NCBI GenBank assembly: GCA_937898885.1 | Contig: CALDKD010000095.1 | Coordinates: 8,133-72,132 of the forward strand | Direction of reading: 5' to 3' | Source: an uncultured Bacteroidales bacterium | GTDB taxonomy: Bacteria; Bacteroidota; Bacteroidia; Bacteroidales; Bacteroidaceae | DNA length: 64,000 bases | Part shown: positions 60,191 to 64,000 of the stretch, piece after piece | Numbering within the stretch: position 1 is the first letter of the stretch | How the letters are laid out: every line of letters begins with the position of its first letter | Position numbers and translations under genes: made by a program | Notes under the pieces: model-generated | The model's database searches: none | What the model was told of the DNA's origin: nothing | Seen by the model: the letters and a program-made list of their open reading frames with translations, nothing else

Positions 60191-61042
60191 ATGAGACTAA
60201 AAAAAAGCAACCTATGCGGGATGTGTGGCAGTTGCAATGGCTATAATAATGCGTCACCACAAATGGCCTGAAACAGGTACCGGTACTATTCCGTCTTATA
60301 CATATAATAATAAAACCGCAACGGAAAAAGAAATTAACAACGAAGTCAAATTCGATTGGAAGTCACTGCCTTTGACTAATGCCGCTATAGCACAGAGGGA
60401 CTTACCATCTCAGATGGTTCCATAGCGTCCGGTAGTACTTTTAATGTGACCGTGTCGGCTGTTAATTGCTTGAATGAGACAACATATTCAGGGAAAATGA
60501 GTATCGCGCTTGTTGACAGAGCTGGTGCCATAAAAAAGATTATTTCAAGCAAAAAACTTGATATCGAACTTGAGTATGGTTTCTACTATTATAACAACAG
60601 CGGTACCGGTACAGATTACCTGACATTCCCGTGTACTCTTTCAAGTCCGGAGGATATTAAATTTGGCAACAGAATCTGTATGTGCTACACTGTAACGAGT
60701 GGCGGACAAACCATAGATGGCGAGAATTGGGTAACAGCAGCCGGCACTTCGTATAACTGGAGCCCAGGCAGCAATTATATTGTAGGATCAATAGGTGTAG
60801 TGGACATCACTACGATAGAGATACCGGCCACAGTGTCTGCCGGTCAGAATTTATATCCAGGACTGAGTCTGGGCCATAAGGCACTTTCGTCAGTATTCTG
60901 GTATCTGGACAGCAATTCTGTAGCGGGAAACGGATACATTGACGGGTCCTCTCTTACCAAAGGCCTCCATACTCTCAAAGCAGTCATCACCTATACCGAT
61001 AGCAGCAATGAGACTATAACCAGAACGTTCCAAGTGCAATAA
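60191..61042 (+). pseudogene. Decayed C10 peptidase gene joined to a lipoprotein start
   Basis: ATG 60191 (MRLKK) matches the start of the second lipoprotein gene of the intact operon but is joined within a few codons to the C10 catalytic-site region, read as ATYAGCVAVAMAIIMRHHKW in another frame. After FDWKSLPLTNAA the sequence jumps to TEGLTISDGSIASGSTFNVT (about 60396 on), deleting roughly 200 codons that include the catalytic histidine, with a frame change. From there to TRTFQVQ the copy is intact and closely matches the functional gene at 53908-55800. It cannot make an active protease. A 198-codon open frame from 60446 could express the C-terminal domains only, without a signal peptide. 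Confidence 0.87.
60626..61042 (+). repeat. Long inverted repeat, right arm (3' end of the decayed C10 copy)
   Basis: Inverted match to 53908-54322. The stretch from about 60738 to 61000 is nearly identical to its partner, pointing to recent duplication or gene conversion. Confidence 0.85.
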
Positions 61043-61064
61043 CCGCGCCAGTGCGGATCATAGC

Positions 61065-61091
61065 GGGTCAGGGGACCAGTCCCCCTGACCC
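61065..61091. repeat. Palindromic GGGTCA/TGACCC element, copy D
   Basis: GGGTCAGGGGAC-CA-GTCCCCCTGACCC, 22 bp after the stop of the decayed C10 copy. It corresponds in position to copy B at the intact gene. A T-rich stretch follows, so it can act as a terminator. Confidence 0.8.
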
Positions 61092-61093
61092 AG

Positions 61094-61123
61094 TTGCTTT
61101 TTTATCCTTTTTTAATAACTTTG
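61094..61123 (+). promoter_or_regulatory. Promoter of the large fimbrillin-like gene
   Basis: TTG at 61094-61096 and TAACTTTG at 61116-61123 (perfect) are 19 bp apart, 25 bp before ATG 61149. The -33 box directly follows palindrome copy D. Confidence 0.65.
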
Positions 61124-61148
61124 CACTGATTTTATTATCTTTACGGGG

Positions 61149-63890
61149 ATGAGAAGAATAAAGAATGCGCTAATGCTTGCGGCAACGGTGTTGCTGTTTG
61201 TGTGTTGTGATAAGGAAAATCTGGTGTCACAGCGTAATGGCCGTGATATAAGTTTTTACGCCTGTGTGGCAGGCACCGGCACGGAGCAGCTTACCAAGGC
61301 CGATGTGATATGCTCCGACGCTGATACGCTCCCGCTGACGTGGACTATTACAGACGGTATAGTTGGTCAGACGGCACCGGGCACGCAGACGCTTACAAAG
61401 GGCGCTCTGATTAACAATGGCACCGTCGCGGAGCAATTAGGCTCAGCCTATTCGTTTCAACTTGTGTCGTGGACAGGCTCAACACAATTCTATCCTACTG
61501 AAGGCGTAGCCACAATATCTTACAACTCTTCCAAATGGCAGCCTTCTTCAGGTAATTCCCCACAATGGCCAGAGTCTGGAGACGTTACTTTCTATGCTGT
61601 CGCAAATCTTCCGTCAAGCGGCGCCAGCTGGACAAACACAAGCAACACGTCGGCCAATCTTACTTATACCGTTCCTGCAAGTGCGTCGGCTCAGAACGAC
61701 ATCCTTATGGGCTATTACAAAGGACAGGGCAACAACGGTACCGCCGAGCTGACATTCTACCATCCGCTTACGGCTGTGGTATTCAAAAAAGGTGCTTTTG
61801 ATAATGCGTCCAGTTCAATAGAATTCAAGAAGATTACCTTGAGCGGTGTGTATGAAAGCGGTACTGCAACGCAAGAGCAGTCTGCTGGCGGCTCCGTTTT
61901 TTCATGGACCCCTGGAGCAAATACAACAACCGTAGAGTTGCTGCCTTCAGGCAACTATATCAGTGTGAACAGTACGTCCAATGTAATAGGCGAGCCGTTC
62001 CTGCTTATACCGCAAAGCCTTACATCTTCCAGCAGCGTCACCATAACCGTAAACGCCACTGTTGATGGTGTTGATGCCGTCTTCGCGAAAACCCTTACCT
62101 CCGGAGAATGGCAGGCCGGCAAGACCAACATATACACGCTGGGATTTGAAAACAATTTTCTGTCTGTGAAAGGTTCTGTAGCTATGAGTTTCAATGCGGT
62201 TACAGGTTCTAATTCATATTCCGTGTCCGCGACTGGTCCCTGGAAACTTCAGTATAAGAACAGTGGTGGCAGTTGGACAGATGCCGCATCCAACACTATT
62301 ATTAATGATTGGGTTCAGTTTGACAAGGTGAGTGGTGTCGCAGGAGATGACATCGCTGTAACGGCAACGATATCGCCTGCGACAGATGCTGATCTTGAAT
62401 ATGAGACAATTACAGTTGCACACGATGAGATTCTGCGGAATAATGCCTCAAAAGGAACGGAGGAATTACCTTACGATTTGTCTATGAATGATATTTATGG
62501 CGCACCACGCTCGTCTGCCACAACAGCCAACTGCTATGTAATCAATGCTCCCGGCTGGTACGCTTTCCCCCTTGTGTATGGTAATGCCATTAAGAATGGT
62601 GAGGTAAATACATCGGCATATAACCCCAATAATGCCACGCTTTCCCCTACCTATTTACCGTGTTTTCTAAATGCATACAATGAGTGTATAACCAGTCCTT
62701 TTATAGAAGAGGATTTGGAATCCCACATTACGACGCCATTGACAGCAGCACCGCTGTGGGAGGACGTTGAAGACTTTGGTATTATTCCAGAGAGTGCTTG
62801 CAGCGTGCTGACCCAAAGCGAGGCAAAAGCAAAAGGACTTAGCTGCTGTGGTGATAATTGTGGTTACGTGATGTTTCAAGTCAGTAATTCCACGTTGACT
62901 CAGGGAAACGTGCTGCTGGCTTTGTATAATGGTGAGGATATAGTATGGAACTGGCATATATGGGCTACTGATGAGGATTTAACTTGTAAGAAGGTTACGA
63001 ACGCATCGGGCACGCAGATTCAGATGATGAAACTCAATCTTGGATGGGTGGAAAGCAATAATGCATACAAATCTTATGTCGATGAGAAATCATTGGACAT
63101 ACGCTTTGTACTTACTGATGGAGAAGGTAGCATCATCAAAGAAGGTGAGCCGCTGGCCGTTACCAGAGAGCGATACGATTTTGAGAATGCATCTGTTGCC
63201 GGTTCTAATCCTACATATCAATGGGGCCGCAAGGATCCGTTTATCCGTGGAGATTTCAGTGCCGCAGGTTCTATTACTGAGCTTACTTCCGGGAATTATT
63301 CTTGTCACGGAATCACGGAGCCTTTTAGCGGAGTGCAGTTTGGTAAGGCTGATGGTATAGGACTAGATGATGCGATTAAGTATCCATACAAATTTTATCT
63401 TAGTAATAAATGGGAAAACGCGACATATTGGTATTTCACAGATGCTCTTAATCCTGACATTTACAATAATTTATGGAGTGCCTCTTCTGTAGCCTATGGA
63501 GATATGACGAAACCTGTGAAAACCATATATGATCCTTGTCCTCCAGGTTTTCAGGTACCCCAGAGAGATGCCTTTTCCGGTTTTGGAACAAGCATACATA
63601 TTAGAAGTATGCTCAAAGGTGCTGATTTTTACACCGATAATACAAATACTGAAATAATATATATGCCAATTGCCGGGTATCGTTATTCACCAGATAATGG
63701 TTTTTTATATAATGATTATGATTATTACTGGACTGCCGTTCCGATGATAACATCCAGTAGCGATGGTACGCGGCAAAAACCAAATGGATTAATGATGTAT
63801 CTTGCTAAATACGGTGACTGGTGGTACTGTATTTCCCAAGAACAGTTTGGTGCATCTGAAGGTTGCAGTATCCGGCCCGTAAAGGAATAA
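61149..63890 (+). CDS. Large fimbrillin-like surface lipoprotein with extended C-terminal region
   Basis: A 913-residue lipoprotein (MRRIKNALMLAATVLLFVCC, cysteine about residue 20, then DKEN). Residues about 30-335 match the fimbrillin at 57021-57995 (PQWPESGDVTFYAVANLPSS, FYHPLTAVVFKKGAF, VIGEPFLLIPQSLTSS, AKTLTSGEWQAGKTNIYTLGF). Residues about 340-430 look like an Ig-like/BACON-type domain (VSATGPWKLQYKNSGGSW). The rest, with NCYVINAPGWYAFPLVYGNA, NWHIWATDEDL, YQWGRKDPF and VKTIYDPCPPGFQVPQRDAF up to CSIRPVKE, matches the FISUMP-type C-terminal domain found in many Bacteroidales surface proteins. Role unknown; probably a minor or tip adhesin-like component. Confidence 0.82.
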   Translation: MRRIKNALMLAATVLLFVCCDKENLVSQRNGRDISFYACVAGTGTEQLTKADVICSDADTLPLTWTITDGIVGQTAPGTQTLTKGALINNGTVAEQLGSAYSFQLVSWTGSTQFYPTEGVATISYNSSKWQPSSGNSPQWPESGDVTFYAVANLPSSGASWTNTSNTSANLTYTVPASASAQNDILMGYYKGQGNNGTAELTFYHPLTAVVFKKGAFDNASSSIEFKKITLSGVYESGTATQEQSAGGSVFSWTPGANTTTVELLPSGNYISVNSTSNVIGEPFLLIPQSLTSSSSVTITVNATVDGVDAVFAKTLTSGEWQAGKTNIYTLGFENNFLSVKGSVAMSFNAVTGSNSYSVSATGPWKLQYKNSGGSWTDAASNTIINDWVQFDKVSGVAGDDIAVTATISPATDADLEYETITVAHDEILRNNASKGTEELPYDLSMNDIYGAPRSSATTANCYVINAPGWYAFPLVYGNAIKNGEVNTSAYNPNNATLSPTYLPCFLNAYNECITSPFIEEDLESHITTPLTAAPLWEDVEDFGIIPESACSVLTQSEAKAKGLSCCGDNCGYVMFQVSNSTLTQGNVLLALYNGEDIVWNWHIWATDEDLTCKKVTNASGTQIQMMKLNLGWVESNNAYKSYVDEKSLDIRFVLTDGEGSIIKEGEPLAVTRERYDFENASVAGSNPTYQWGRKDPFIRGDFSAAGSITELTSGNYSCHGITEPFSGVQFGKADGIGLDDAIKYPYKFYLSNKWENATYWYFTDALNPDIYNNLWSASSVAYGDMTKPVKTIYDPCPPGFQVPQRDAFSGFGTSIHIRSMLKGADFYTDNTNTEIIYMPIAGYRYSPDNGFLYNDYDYYWTAVPMITSSSDGTRQKPNGLMMYLAKYGDWWYCISQEQFGASEGCSIRPVKE

Positions 63891-63898
63891 ATATCAGT

Positions 63899-63925
63899 GG
63901 GGCACGGTACCTGTCCCTCTGCCCC
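63899..63925. repeat. Palindromic element, copy E (divergent GGGGCA/TGCCCC form)
   Basis: GGGGCACGGTACCTGTCCCTCTGCCCC, 9 bp after the stop of the large fimbrillin-like gene. The outer arms carry GGGGCA/TGCCCC in place of GGGTCA/TGACCC, a paired change that keeps the stem. Confidence 0.7.
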
Positions 63926-63950
63926 GCGCGCTAATTGTCCGGGCGTAGTG

Positions 63951-63981
63951 TTGCTATACTGAATTCTTTTATATACATTTG
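63951..63981 (+). promoter_or_regulatory. Putative promoter of a gene beyond the window
   Basis: TTG at 63951-63953 and TACATTTG at 63974-63981 (perfect TAnnTTTG) are 20 bp apart at the right edge. Confidence 0.5.
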
Positions 63982-64000
63982 CGGAAACAACATAAAATCA

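Noticed and set aside
63899..63925. Transposon end at the right edge
   Set aside because: It fits the palindromic element family better, and no transposase or matching partner end is in the window.

Overview
This looks like a contig from the Bacteroidota, most likely order Bacteroidales (Prevotella/Bacteroides-like). The support is repeated use of the Bacteroidota sigma promoter (-33 TTG / -7 TAnnTTTG), fimbrillin (Mfa-like) lipoproteins, a C10 cysteine peptidase, a TamA-like lipoprotein barrel, DUF4296 and YfhO proteins, and lipoproteins with charged residues after the lipobox cysteine. The genus cannot be fixed from the sequence alone. No rRNA, CRISPR array, integrase or complete insertion sequence was seen.

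Layout. 1-5.6 kb: 3' end of lepA, then convergent genes for a tricorn-like protease and an AMP-forming acyl ligase. 5.7-15.8 kb: a HerA-like ATPase followed by a tightly overlapping surface-glycopolymer operon: flippase, LicC-like nucleotidyltransferase fused to a PLP enzyme, opine dehydrogenase, LicD, SDR fused to a TagD-like cytidylyltransferase, TagB/F-like polyol-phosphate transferase, and a GT2. 15.8-20.7 kb: YfhO, a second acyl ligase and YggS. 20.8-27.9 kb: a LolC/E-like permease, then a seven-gene minus-strand operon hisH-hisA-hisF-hisIE-ftsE-lysC-lysA. 28-37.5 kb: ileS, a DksA-like protein, lspA, a DUF4296 lipoprotein, a SpoU methyltransferase, a TamL-like barrel and an MBL hydrolase. 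37.5-40.2 kb: uxaE-uxaC for uronate use. 40.3-46.9 kb: tRNA-Lys, a large coiled-coil lipoprotein, an OmpA-family protein, a secreted protein and a barrel protein. 46.9-51.8 kb: the minus-strand operon pfkB-type kinase, larA homolog, pdxB, gnd. 52-64 kb: an accessory region with an esterase lipoprotein, a fimbrillin/lipoprotein/C10-peptidase operon, an Rpn-type nuclease, a decayed inverted duplicate of the fimbrillin/C10 locus, a large fimbrillin-like protein, five copies of a palindromic GGGTCA...TGACCC element, and a MITE-like element.

The most interesting part is the 7.3-15.8 kb operon. It encodes two separate nucleotide-activation enzymes, each fused to a second enzyme that could make its substrate (PLP enzyme + LicC-like; SDR + TagD-like), and two matching phosphotransferase types (LicD; TagB/F). 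It also has an opine dehydrogenase. Together these suggest a teichoic-acid-like or phospho-decorated surface polymer in a Gram-negative, possibly with an N-(carboxyalkyl)amino-alcohol phosphate substituent. The enzyme families are visible in the sequence; the product is inference.

A second functional hypothesis is that the kinase-larA-pdxB-gnd operon, together with uxaE/uxaC 10 kb away, connects uronate/hexonate breakdown to the pentose phosphate pathway through a LarA-type C2 epimerase. The 54-61 kb region shows duplication, inversion and decay of a fimbrillin/protease locus, which would fit antigenic variation of a surface structure.
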